From positions 1-13,734 of the forward strand of contig JAIRMD010000049.1 of the NCBI GenBank assembly GCA_031258915.1: DNA of 13,734 nucleotides, given 5' to 3'. Of this stretch, positions 1 through 6,770 are shown piece by piece; the first letter of the stretch is position 1, and every line of letters begins with the position of its first letter. Source of the DNA: Prevotellaceae bacterium. Lineage in GTDB: Bacteria > Bacteroidota > Bacteroidia > Bacteroidales > UBA932. The notes beneath the pieces were generated by a model. That model did no database searches, was not told the DNA's origin, and was given only the letters and a program-made list of their open reading frames with translations. Both the position numbers and the translations under genes were made by a program.

Positions 1-545
1 ACCTGCTGCTGGGAGGGGCTATGCTGTGGCTGCTGTGGCTTCGCGCAGGCCGGCGGGGGACGCTCTGCCTTGCCCTTGCGGTGGCGGCGGTGTGGGGCTA
101 CATTTCGCAAATCAACCCCATGACGCCGGTGCTGCGCACCCCCATGCTGGCGGCGCACGTGTCCGTCATCATGGTATCGTATGCGCTGATTCTGTTTATT
201 ACGGTAGCGAGCGTTGTTGCGCTGTGCTTGCGGCGGCAGTCCGAGCGCCTCTACCGCTGGAGTTCAGCGCTGCTGTACCCTGCGCTGTTTCTGCTGGCGG
301 CGGGGATATTCATTGGCGCGGTGTGGGCCAACATTTCGTGGGGGCGCTACTGGGGCTGGGATGCAAAGGAAACGTGGGCGCTCATAACGCTGCTGGTGTA
401 CGCCGTGCCGCTCCACAGGAGGAGCTTCGCCTTTTTCCGCACGCCAAAGAACTTTCACCGCTACTGCGCGGCGGCCAGCCTTGCCGTGTTGATGACGTTC
501 TTTGGGGTAACGTTTTTGCTGGGAGGAATACACAGCTACGTTTGA
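1..545 (+). CDS. ccsA: Cytochrome c biogenesis protein CcsA-type, C-terminal part (5' end outside window)
   Basis: The reading frame is open from the window edge (first full codon at 3) to a TGA at 543-545, so this is the 3' part of a longer gene; the ATG at 21 is internal. The translation is strongly hydrophobic, with several membrane spans. It carries the CcsA/CcmC-family tryptophan-rich (WWD) heme-handling motif, seen as WGRYWGWDAKETWAL, followed by a conserved VPLH histidine. A second conserved histidine is in the C-terminal LLGGIHSY, and another is upstream in MLAAHVSV. In this family the protein works in the cytoplasmic membrane with CcsB/ResB to deliver heme to apocytochromes c (System II). 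In Bacteroidota the CcsB and CcsA parts are often adjacent or fused, often near nitrite reductase genes, but the upstream context cannot be seen here. Assignment to the family is confident; the exact subtype (ccsA or a ccsBA fusion) is inferred. Confidence 0.88.
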   Translation, partial: LLLGGAMLWLLWLRAGRRGTLCLALAVAAVWGYISQINPMTPVLRTPMLAAHVSVIMVSYALILFITVASVVALCLRRQSERLYRWSSALLYPALFLLAAGIFIGAVWANISWGRYWGWDAKETWALITLLVYAVPLHRRSFAFFRTPKNFHRYCAAASLAVLMTFFGVTFLLGGIHSYV

Positions 546-548
546 CGA

Positions 549-558
549 GGGGGGGGGG
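549..558. repeat. G10 homopolymer tract
   Basis: Ten consecutive G residues begin 4 bases after the ccsA-type stop codon. Homopolymers this long are prone to slippage and to sequencing error. Because the tract lies outside coding sequence, it could only affect transcript ends or regulation. Confidence 0.9.
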
Positions 559-574
559 CGCAATTCGCTTTTTT
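555..574 (+). terminator. Possible weak terminator after ccsA
   Basis: The end of the G tract plus GCG (558-560) can pair with CGC (566-568) across a 5-base loop, followed by T6 at 569-574. Only three Watson-Crick pairs form before G-T wobbles with the T run, so the stem is weak. The position just after the stop codon is what makes it plausible. Confidence 0.3.
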
Positions 575-593
575 GCACATTTCTTTTGTGATG

Positions 594-605
594 GTTAGCG
601 CTAAC
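594..605. promoter_or_regulatory. 12-bp perfect palindrome GTTAGCGCTAAC upstream of uvrB
   Basis: GTTAGC at 594-599 is followed directly by its reverse complement GCTAAC at 600-605. It lies about 60-70 bp upstream of the uvrB -7 box. The symmetry suits a dimeric regulator, but no regulator is known for it and a chance palindrome is possible. Confidence 0.35.
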
Positions 606-638
606 TGGCGCTGCGGGTGCGTGTCTTTTATTTATGCG

Positions 639-673
639 TTTGCGTGTAATCTGACAATTTAATGCTACCTTTG
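639..673 (+). promoter_or_regulatory. Bacteroidota-type promoter for uvrB
   Basis: A TACCTTTG box (TAnnTTTG consensus) lies at 666-673. A TTTG at 639-642 could be the -33 element, although the 23-bp spacing is long. Transcription would start near 680, giving a leader of about 14 bases before the TTG start at 694. Confidence 0.6.
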
Positions 674-693
674 CGCTGATAAATTGAAGCCTC

Positions 694-2733
694 TTGGATT
701 TTGAATTAACCTCCGAATATAAGCCCACCGGCGACCAGCCGGCAGCCATTGCCGAGCTGGTGGCGGCGTTGCGTAGCGGCACGCCGTACAACACGCTGCT
801 GGGGGTAACAGGCTCGGGCAAAACGTTTACCATAGCCAACGTGGTAGCGCAGCTCAAGCGCCCCACGCTGGTGCTGAGCCACAACAAAACGCTGGCGGCG
901 CAGCTCTACGGCGAGTTCAAGGGGTTCTTCCCGCGCAACGCCGTGGAGTACTTCGTGTCGTACTACGATTACTACCAGCCCGAGGCTTACCTCCCCACCA
1001 CCGACACCTACATCGAAAAAGACCTCGCCATAAACGACGAAATTGAAAAGCTGCGCCTGAGCGCCACCTCAGCGTTGCTGTCGGGGCGGCGCGACGTGAT
1101 TGTTGTTTCGAGCGTGTCGTGCCTTTACGGCATTGGCAATCCGGATGATTTTCATAGCAACACCATTTCCGTAAAAGTAGGGCAGAAGCTGAGCCGCCAA
1201 AAGCTGCTCTACTCGCTCGTGGACAGCCTCTACTCGCGCAACGAGCTGGAGCTGAAGCGCGGCACCTTTCGCGTCAAGGGCGATACGGTGGACGTGCACG
1301 CCGCCTACGGCGATTTTGCCTACCGCTTTGTTTTTTTCGGAAACGAGGTGGAAAAAATCGAAATGTTTGAACCCGTCAACGGCGGCCTGATTGAGCGCCT
1401 CAGCGAGGCGCGGGTGTACCCTGCCAACATCTTCATCACCACCAAAGAGCGCATGAACGCCGCCATCAACAGCATTCAGGATGACATGATGAAGCAGTGC
1501 GAGTTTTTTGAATCCATAGGCAAGCTGCTGGAGGCAAAGCGGCTGAAGCAGCGCGTGGAGTACGATATTGAAATGATGAAAGAGCTGGGCTACTGCTCCG
1601 GCGTTGAGAACTACTCGCGCTACTTCGACGGACGCAGCGCCGGCTCGCGACCGTTTTGCCTCATCGACTACTTCCCAAAAGATTTTTTGCTCGTGGTGGA
1701 CGAGAGTCACGTAACCATGCCGCAGGTGCACGCCATGTACGGCGGCGACCACTCGCGCAAGCAGAACCTGGTGGAGTACGGATTCCGCCTGCCCTCAGCG
1801 ATAGACAACCGCCCGCTCAAGTTCGAGGAGTTCGAGGCGCTCATTCCGCAGGCGGTGTTCGTCAGCGCCACGCCCGCCGACTACGAGCTGAAAAAAAGTC
1901 AAGGCGTTGTTATCGAGCAATTTATACGGCCTACGGGCTTGCTCGACCCGATTATAGAGGTGAGGCCAAGCTGCAACCAGGTGGATAATTTGATTGAAGA
2001 AATTCTGATTCGCGCAGAAAAAGACGAGCGCGTGCTGGTTACCACGCTCACCAAGCGCATGGCCGAGGAGCTGACCAAATTTTTGGAGAAAGCGCAAATT
2101 CGTTGCCGCTACATTCACTCCGACGTGGACACGCTGGAGCGCGTGCAGATTATGGAAGACCTGCGCAAAGGGCTGTTCGATGTGCTGGTTGGGGTAAACC
2201 TGCTGCGCGAGGGCTTAGACCTGCCCGAGGTTTCGCTGGTAGCCATCCTCGATGCCGATAAGGAGGGATTCCTGCGCGACGCGCGCTCGCTCACGCAAAC
2301 GGCAGGCCGCGCAGCCCGCCACGTGCACGGCCTGGTCATCATGTACGCCGATAAGGTTACGCACTCCATGCAGCAGACCATCAGCGAAACCAACCGCCGC
2401 CGCGAGAAGCAGCTGGCGTATAACGAAAAAAATAGCATCACGCCCACGCAGGTGATAAAGAGCAACCGCGCCATTCTTTCGGGCGAAGATATTAAGCCAA
2501 CGGTAAACTACTATGCAGAGCCTGCGGAGGTTAGCATTGCTGCCGACCCTGTATTGCAGTACATGAGCATACCCGAGCTGCAAAAAGCCATAAACCGCGA
2601 AAAAAATGCTATGGAGGCCGCCGCAAAAGCGCTCGACTTTGTTGCCGCCGCCTCGCACCGCGACGAAATGTATGCCCTGCAAAAGCTGATGGCGCAAGGG
2701 AGCGGCGGCAAGAAGCTTACCCAGCAAACTTGA
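694..2733 (+). CDS. uvrB: Excinuclease ABC subunit B (UvrB)
   Basis: UvrB is the damage-verifying helicase-like subunit of nucleotide excision repair. It is loaded by UvrA and recruits the nuclease UvrC. The 679-aa product is full length for the family. The N-terminus has the family pattern FELTSEYKPTGDQP. Walker A is GVTGSGKT at residues 37-44 (Lys43). The tyrosine-rich beta-hairpin that clamps DNA follows as YYDYYQPEAY at about residue 90. A VVDESH Walker B box lies mid-protein, and the helicase C-terminal motifs include LREGLDLPEV and QTAGRAARH. The C-terminal UVR (UvrC-binding) motif contains FVAAASHRDEM. The start is TTG at 694: it gives the conserved N-terminus, no in-frame ATG lies upstream, and a -7 box sits 20 bases before it. 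The gene converges on cdd with a 3-bp gap. No LexA-like site is evident, and LexA is generally absent from Bacteroidota. Confidence 0.98.
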   Translation: MDFELTSEYKPTGDQPAAIAELVAALRSGTPYNTLLGVTGSGKTFTIANVVAQLKRPTLVLSHNKTLAAQLYGEFKGFFPRNAVEYFVSYYDYYQPEAYLPTTDTYIEKDLAINDEIEKLRLSATSALLSGRRDVIVVSSVSCLYGIGNPDDFHSNTISVKVGQKLSRQKLLYSLVDSLYSRNELELKRGTFRVKGDTVDVHAAYGDFAYRFVFFGNEVEKIEMFEPVNGGLIERLSEARVYPANIFITTKERMNAAINSIQDDMMKQCEFFESIGKLLEAKRLKQRVEYDIEMMKELGYCSGVENYSRYFDGRSAGSRPFCLIDYFPKDFLLVVDESHVTMPQVHAMYGGDHSRKQNLVEYGFRLPSAIDNRPLKFEEFEALIPQAVFVSATPADYELKKSQGVVIEQFIRPTGLLDPIIEVRPSCNQVDNLIEEILIRAEKDERVLVTTLTKRMAEELTKFLEKAQIRCRYIHSDVDTLERVQIMEDLRKGLFDVLVGVNLLREGLDLPEVSLVAILDADKEGFLRDARSLTQTAGRAARHVHGLVIMYADKVTHSMQQTISETNRRREKQLAYNEKNSITPTQVIKSNRAILSGEDIKPTVNYYAEPAEVSIAADPVLQYMSIPELQKAINREKNAMEAAAKALDFVAAASHRDEMYALQKLMAQGSGGKKLTQQT

Positions 2734-2736
2734 GAC

Positions 2737-3210
2737 TTACTTCAGCTCGAACGACAGGGGCAGAAGGTCAAGCGCACTTTGCGCCACCACAACCTGATTT
2801 TCGCCGTACATGATGACGCGGAGAGGCTGCCCGCCGCGCTTTTCGCACTCGAGCATCACCTGCCGGCAGGCGCCGCAGGGGCACACCGCGCGCCGGCAAA
2901 AGCGACCTTCGGCTTGCGCTGCTATGGCAATGGCCTTCACCGCCGCTGCCGGAAATTTTGCGCCTGCGTAGAACAAGGCTGTGCGCTCGGCGCAAAGCCC
3001 CGATGGGTATGCCGCATTTTCCTGGTTGCCGGCGGACACAACCTCGCCGTTGTCCAGCAATGCTGCCGCCCCAACCCGAAAGCGGGAGTACGGCGCGTAG
3101 GCCAGCTCGGAGGCTTTTTGGGCGCGCTGCACCAGCTGCTGCTCCTCTGGCCGCAGCTCCCGCAGGCCGCCGTAAACCTCAACTAATATTCTAATTTCTT
3201 TACTTACCAT
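2737..3210 (-). CDS. cdd: Cytidine deaminase
   Basis: This enzyme hydrolytically deaminates cytidine and deoxycytidine to uridine and deoxyuridine in pyrimidine salvage, in the cytoplasm. With the ATG at 3210 the product is 157 aa, within the range of homotetrameric (short) Cdd enzymes. The zinc site is complete: CAE at residues 73-75 (Cys73 ligand, Glu75 proton shuttle) and PCGAC at 111-115 (Cys112 and Cys115 ligands). The substrate-binding pattern RFRVGAA is at 43-49 and GNQENAAYPSG at 61-71. The frame extends upstream to 3267, but that extension would start at the predicted transcription start, and family members begin near MVSKEI, so 3210 is preferred. The leader has no Shine-Dalgarno motif. 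The gene is divergent from mltG and convergent with uvrB. Confidence 0.95.
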   Translation of the reverse strand: MVSKEIRILVEVYGGLRELRPEEQQLVQRAQKASELAYAPYSRFRVGAAALLDNGEVVSAGNQENAAYPSGLCAERTALFYAGAKFPAAAVKAIAIAAQAEGRFCRRAVCPCGACRQVMLECEKRGGQPLRVIMYGENQVVVAQSALDLLPLSFELK

Positions 3211-3274
3211 AAAACGCTGTAAATACAAACCCGTTAGTACACAACAAGGCAAAGCGCAGGAGCGCATTTTTTTG

Positions 3275-3282
3275 CAAAGTTA
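3275..3282 (-). promoter_or_regulatory. -7 box (TAACTTTG) for cdd
   Basis: The minus strand reads TAACTTTG, a perfect match to TAnnTTTG. Transcription would start near 3268, giving a leader of about 58 bases to the ATG at 3210. No good TTTG is found at the usual -33 distance. Confidence 0.55.
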
Positions 3283-3304
3283 AACAAAATACATGAGCAT
3301 ACGC

Positions 3305-3335
3305 TTTACTGCACGAGTAAATAAGCGTAACTTTG
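3305..3335 (+). promoter_or_regulatory. Bacteroidota-type promoter for mltG
   Basis: TAACTTTG at 3328-3335 matches the -7 consensus, and TTTA at 3305-3308 lies exactly 19 bp upstream as a one-mismatch -33 element. The predicted start near 3342 rules out the TTG at 3340 as a start codon. It also makes the ATG at 3349 unlikely, since its leader would be only a few bases. Confidence 0.6.
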
Positions 3336-3378
3336 CCGCTTGTTTACTATGATTTGCTTCCCTTTTTTCTTCAATAGC

Positions 3379-4413
3379 ATGCGTATGAGGCTGCTGCTCA
3401 TATCAGGCGCACTTGCAATGGGTGTGCTTACGGGCGTGCTGTACTACTTCTACGTTGAGCTCTACAAGCCCAACGTGAACGTGCCCAGCGAAGGCCGCTT
3501 GGTTTACATTCCTACCGGCTCCACAAGGAAGGATGCGCTATCCGGCATTATCAAAGAAGGAATTGTAAAAAATCCTACCAGCTTTGTTCACGCTGCAAAA
3601 AGGTTAGGGTATGGCCGGACAATTTACTCCGGCTGCTACAAAGTAACCCCCGGCATGGGCAACAAGCATCTGATATACATGTTGATGTCGGGTGCCCAAA
3701 CGCCCGTTGATTTACGCTTTCACAGCGCGCGGACGCGCCAGCGGCTCGCCGGCGTTATAGCGCAGCAAATAGAGCCGGACTCGGCAGCGCTGCTGCGGGC
3801 CATGACGGACGAGGCCGTAGCCAGCAGCTACGGGTTTACCTCCGAAAATTTTACGGCAATGTTTATCCCCAACACCTACCAGCTGTACTGGAACGCGAGC
3901 GTGGACGACTTTTTGAACCGCATGTACAGGGAGTGGAACAGCTTTTGGAGCGCCAACAACCGCGAGCAGAAGCTCAAGCGCTTGAGAATGTCGCGCGTTG
4001 AGGCGGTGATTTTGGCGTCTATTGTTGCGGAGGAAACGCTGCAGGAGGACGAAATGCCGACCATTGCGGGGGTGTACATCAACCGGCTGCGCAAGAACAT
4101 GCCGCTACAGGCCGACCCTACGGTGCGCTACGCCATGGGGAACTTCAGCGTGCGCCGCGTTTTGCGATCGCATACCCAGCTGCCGTCGCCCTACAACACC
4201 TACCTGCGGCTGGGCTTGCCGCCCGGCCCCATCTGCACGCCCTCGCCCACGGTGGTAGACGCCGTGCTGAGCTACAAGGAGCACGACTACCTGTTCTTTT
4301 GCGCCAAACCCGACTTCTCTGGCTACCACTCGTTTGCCAAAACTTTTGCGCAGCACGTCAACAACGCCACCGCCTACCAGCGAGCGCTTGACCGAATGAG
4401 GGTATTTCGGTAG
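3379..4413 (+). CDS. mltG: Endolytic murein transglycosylase MltG (YceG-like)
   Basis: MltG cleaves nascent glycan strands inside the chain and is thought to release them from the membrane or set their length. From the ATG at 3379 the product is 344 aa, usual for the family. It has one N-terminal membrane anchor (about residues 5-25, LLLISGALAMGVLTGVLYYF) and an exported catalytic domain. Family landmarks are FIPNTYQLYWN, the active-site segment ASIVAEET at 213-220 (Glu219, before Thr, is the likely catalytic acid), INRL, the LQADPTVRYAMG block and SPYNTYLRLGLPPGPICTP. Alternative in-frame starts are TTG 3340, ATG 3349 and ATG 3385. The promoter position and the length of the membrane anchor favour 3379 or 3385. 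The gene is followed by a hairpin with a T10 tract, so it is probably monocistronic. Confidence 0.94.
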   Translation: MRMRLLLISGALAMGVLTGVLYYFYVELYKPNVNVPSEGRLVYIPTGSTRKDALSGIIKEGIVKNPTSFVHAAKRLGYGRTIYSGCYKVTPGMGNKHLIYMLMSGAQTPVDLRFHSARTRQRLAGVIAQQIEPDSAALLRAMTDEAVASSYGFTSENFTAMFIPNTYQLYWNASVDDFLNRMYREWNSFWSANNREQKLKRLRMSRVEAVILASIVAEETLQEDEMPTIAGVYINRLRKNMPLQADPTVRYAMGNFSVRRVLRSHTQLPSPYNTYLRLGLPPGPICTPSPTVVDAVLSYKEHDYLFFCAKPDFSGYHSFAKTFAQHVNNATAYQRALDRMRVFR

Positions 4414-4444
4414 GAGATGAGGTAAGAGGCGCTGAGCGCTACCC

Positions 4445-4479
4445 CTGCTCTCACCCGGTGCCCGCAGCATTTTTTTTTT
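4445..4479 (+). terminator. Probable intrinsic terminator after mltG
   Basis: CTGC (4445-4448) pairs with GCAG (4464-4467), and CAC with GTG can pair inside it. T10 follows at 4470-4479. The stem is interrupted, but the long T tract 32 bases after the mltG stop and before the next promoter supports a terminator. Confidence 0.45.
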
Positions 4480-4491
4480 GAGTATGCACCG

Positions 4492-4519
4492 TATTTTTGC
4501 ATGGTTTTTGCTATATTTG
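4492..4519 (+). promoter_or_regulatory. Promoter region of the RNA ligase gene with two -7-like boxes
   Basis: TATTTTTG (4492-4499) and TATATTTG (4512-4519) both fit TAnnTTTG. The second gives a start near 4526 and a 20-base leader to the ATG at 4546. Neither has a TTTG at 19-23 bp upstream. An ATG at 4501 falls between the boxes, so it is not used as the start. Confidence 0.5.
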
Positions 4520-4545
4520 CTATTCGTTTTTATGTGAAAAGTACA

Positions 4546-5208
4546 ATGATGACAACCTACCAAAAAATCAACACTATTTACAAGCGCGACATGGCCGACA
4601 AGAGCAAGCGGATGCTCGCTGGCGAGTGGTCGCAGCCCGAGTTTGAGTACCTGAAGGATAACCGCTGGGAGTGGACGGAAAAAGTTGACGGTACGAACAT
4701 TCGCGTCCACTGGAACGGCGTGCAGACGCTCTTTGGCGGGCGAACCGACAAAGCCGACATTCCGGAGCACCTGCTGCAAATGCTGCAGGAGAAATTCACG
4801 CCAGAGCTGATGCAGCAGGTTTTTAAGCCGCAGGGCGAGGGCGAGGGCGAAGTCAGCGTTACGCTCTACGGCGAGGGCTACGGCGTGAAAATCCAAAAAG
4901 GCGGCAACTACATGCGGAAGCAGGTGGGCTTTATCCTGTTCGATGTCAGAATAGGCAGCTGGTGGCTCAAGCGGATAGACTGCGAGGCGCTGGCGCAGCA
5001 GCTGGGCATCCCCATTGTGCCCGTTGTTGGCTACGGAACGCTGCAGGAGGCGGTGGATTTTGTAAAAAAAGGGTTCAAGTCGGCCATTGCCGAAAACAAG
5101 GACTACGACGCCGAAGGGCTGGTGCTGAAGCCCGCCGTGGATTTGCTGGCGCGAAGCGGACAGCGCATTATTACCAAAATAAAGCACTGCGATTTTGGAA
5201 ATGTATAG
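4546..5208 (+). CDS. Stand-alone ATP-dependent RNA ligase (RNA ligase domain, Rnl2-like)
   Basis: The 220-aa product carries the ordered motifs of covalent nucleotidyltransferases. Motif I is EKVDGTN with the adenylated lysine at Lys46. A conserved GGRT is at 64-67. Motif III is LYGEGYG at 107-113, IIIa is FILFDVRIG at 129-137, motif IV is AEGLVLK around Glu190, and motif V is KIK at 211-213. By family knowledge such enzymes use ATP to adenylate themselves and seal RNA 3'-OH to 5'-phosphate ends. The protein stops 7 residues after motif V, so it has no C-terminal domain like that of T4 Rnl2 (334 aa); it is only the catalytic core. A GEGEGE run at 97-102 precedes motif III. ATGs at 4546 and 4549 are both possible starts. 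No kinase, phosphatase or toxin gene adjoins it, so its substrate cannot be inferred. A DNA or capping role is less likely but not excluded. Confidence 0.87.
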   Translation: MMTTYQKINTIYKRDMADKSKRMLAGEWSQPEFEYLKDNRWEWTEKVDGTNIRVHWNGVQTLFGGRTDKADIPEHLLQMLQEKFTPELMQQVFKPQGEGEGEVSVTLYGEGYGVKIQKGGNYMRKQVGFILFDVRIGSWWLKRIDCEALAQQLGIPIVPVVGYGTLQEAVDFVKKGFKSAIAENKDYDAEGLVLKPAVDLLARSGQRIITKIKHCDFGNV

Positions 5209-5229
5209 CGACTTTGTACTTTAGCAATT

Positions 5230-5237
5230 TATATTTG
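5230..5237 (+). promoter_or_regulatory. -7 box (TATATTTG) for araA
   Basis: TATATTTG fits TAnnTTTG and lies 24 bases before the araA ATG, between the RNA ligase stop and araA. An A-rich stretch (A10 at about 5246) directly precedes the start codon and may act as the translation enhancer typical of Bacteroidota. A properly spaced -33 TTTG is not seen. Confidence 0.5.
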
Positions 5238-5260
5238 TTTAAACCAAAAAAAAAATTACC

Positions 5261-6763
5261 ATGCAAAACTTTAATTTTGAGAACTTTGAAATCTGGTTTG
5301 TAACCGGAGCGCAGCTGCTCTACGGCGGTGATGCAGTGAAACATGTGGATGCCCACTCCAACGAAATGGTGGCAGGGCTTAACGCCTCGGGCAACCTGCC
5401 CGTTAAGGTGGTCTACAAGGGTACGGTGAACTCGTCGGCTGAGGTTACTGCCGCGCTGAGCGCCGCCAACGCCAGCGCGAGGTGCGCAGGCATCATCACG
5501 TGGATGCACACCTTTTCGCCCGCAAAAATGTGGATTCGCGGGCTGAAAGGCTACAAAAAACCGCTGCTGCACCTGCACACGCAGTTCAACAAAGAAATTC
5601 CGTGGAGCGAAATCGACATGGACTTCATGAACCTCAACCAGAGCGCCCACGGCGATCGCGAGTTTGGGCATATCGTTTCGCGTATGCGCAAAAACCGCAA
5701 GGTGGTGGCAGGGCACTGGCAAGACCCCAAGGTGCACGAGCGCATTGCCGTGTGGATGCGCGTGGCAGCAGCATGGGCGGACGCTCAGGACATGCGCATC
5801 ATCCGCTTTGGCGACAACATGAACAACGTGGCCGTAACCGACGGCGACAAGGTGGACGCCGAAATCCGCCTGGGCTACCACGTGGACTACTCCCCCATTG
5901 GCGACCTTGCCGCAGCGGTGAAAAAGGTTGGCGAGCAGCAGGTGGACGAGCTGGTGGATACCTACGAAAAAGAGTATGACTTTGCCGGCAGCGCCAAAAA
6001 AGGCGGCAAAGACCACGCTCAGGTGCGCGAGGCCGCCCGCATAGAGGTGGCGCTGCGCATGTTTTTGGAGGAAAAGGGAGCAAAGGCGTTCACCACCAAC
6101 TTCGACGCGCTGCACGAAATCAACCAGCTGCCGGGGCTGGCGGCGCAGCGGCTGATGGCGGAGGGGTACGGCTTTGGCGCCGAGGGCGACTGGAAGACCG
6201 CCGCGCTGGTGCGCACCATGAAAGCTATGGCGCACGGGCTTGACGGCGGCACATCGTTTCTGGAAGACTACACCTACCACTTCAAAGGCAAAGGTGCCAT
6301 CCTGCAGGCGCACATGCTCGAAATCTGCCCGACCATCGCCGGCGCAAAGCCGCGCATGGAGGTGCACCCGCTGGGCATTGGCGGTAAGGCAGACCCCGCG
6401 CGCTTAGTGTTCACCGCGCACGAAGGCGCAGGCGTTGCCGCAACGGTGGTGGACATGGGCAACCGCTTCCGCATGATTGTAAATCTGGTGGATGTCATCA
6501 AGCCCGAGGCCGCGCTGCCAAAGCTGCCCGTGGCAAGCGCCCTGTGGGTTCCGCAGCCCAACCTTGAGGTGGGCGCCGCCGCGTGGATTTACGCCGGAGG
6601 TACGCACCACACCGCTTTCAGCTTCCCCCTCACGCGCGAGTACATGGAGGACTACGCCGACATTGCCGACATCGAGATGGTGGCCATCGACAGCGCCACC
6701 ACCATCCCCGAATTTAAGAAAGAGCTGCGCTTCAACGAGGTGTACTACATGCTGAAGAATTAG
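5261..6763 (+). CDS. araA: L-arabinose isomerase
   Basis: AraA converts L-arabinose to L-ribulose, the first cytoplasmic step of arabinose catabolism, using Mn2+. The 500-aa product equals the usual family length. The N-terminal block EIWFVTGAQLLYG and the CAGIITWMHTFSPAKMW segment are typical. The active-site residues are present: Glu308 in GAEGDWKT, Glu335 in EDYTYHF, His351 in AHMLEICP and the GGTHHTAFS histidines at 449-450, corresponding to E306, E333, H350 and H450 of the E. coli enzyme. The start ATG at 5261 gives the expected N-terminus. The gene has its own -7 box. No araB, araD, transporter or AraC/AraR-type regulator is in the window, so the rest of the pathway must lie elsewhere. 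pyrF begins 7 bp after the stop codon and is probably co-transcribed. Confidence 0.97.
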   Translation: MQNFNFENFEIWFVTGAQLLYGGDAVKHVDAHSNEMVAGLNASGNLPVKVVYKGTVNSSAEVTAALSAANASARCAGIITWMHTFSPAKMWIRGLKGYKKPLLHLHTQFNKEIPWSEIDMDFMNLNQSAHGDREFGHIVSRMRKNRKVVAGHWQDPKVHERIAVWMRVAAAWADAQDMRIIRFGDNMNNVAVTDGDKVDAEIRLGYHVDYSPIGDLAAAVKKVGEQQVDELVDTYEKEYDFAGSAKKGGKDHAQVREAARIEVALRMFLEEKGAKAFTTNFDALHEINQLPGLAAQRLMAEGYGFGAEGDWKTAALVRTMKAMAHGLDGGTSFLEDYTYHFKGKGAILQAHMLEICPTIAGAKPRMEVHPLGIGGKADPARLVFTAHEGAGVAATVVDMGNRFRMIVNLVDVIKPEAALPKLPVASALWVPQPNLEVGAAAWIYAGGTHHTAFSFPLTREYMEDYADIADIEMVAIDSATTIPEFKKELRFNEVYYMLKN

Positions 6764-6767
6764 GAGG
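6762..6767 (+). promoter_or_regulatory. Shine-Dalgarno AGGAGG before pyrF, overlapping the araA stop codon
   Basis: A full AGGAGG begins inside the araA TAG stop (6761-6763), 3 bases before the pyrF ATG. Canonical Shine-Dalgarno sites are unusual in Bacteroidota, and this is the only clear one in the window. The spacing is shorter than optimal. The arrangement suggests translational coupling of pyrF to araA. Confidence 0.6.
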
Positions 6768-6770
6768 CGG

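Noticed and set aside
4015..4038. Apparent change in the MltG active-site motif (ASIVAEET instead of the common ASIVEKET)
   Set aside because: From memory of the family, the first Glu is variable and the Glu preceding Thr is the invariant one. That residue (Glu219) is kept, so loss of activity is not supported.
4105..5187. 360-codon minus-strand open frame opposite mltG and the RNA ligase gene
   Set aside because: Both opposite genes have clear family motifs, and this frame spans their intergenic terminator and promoter without any recognisable domain.
5171..6367. 398-codon minus-strand open frame opposite araA
   Set aside because: It is a shadow of araA codon bias, rich in His, Val and Ala with no family motif.
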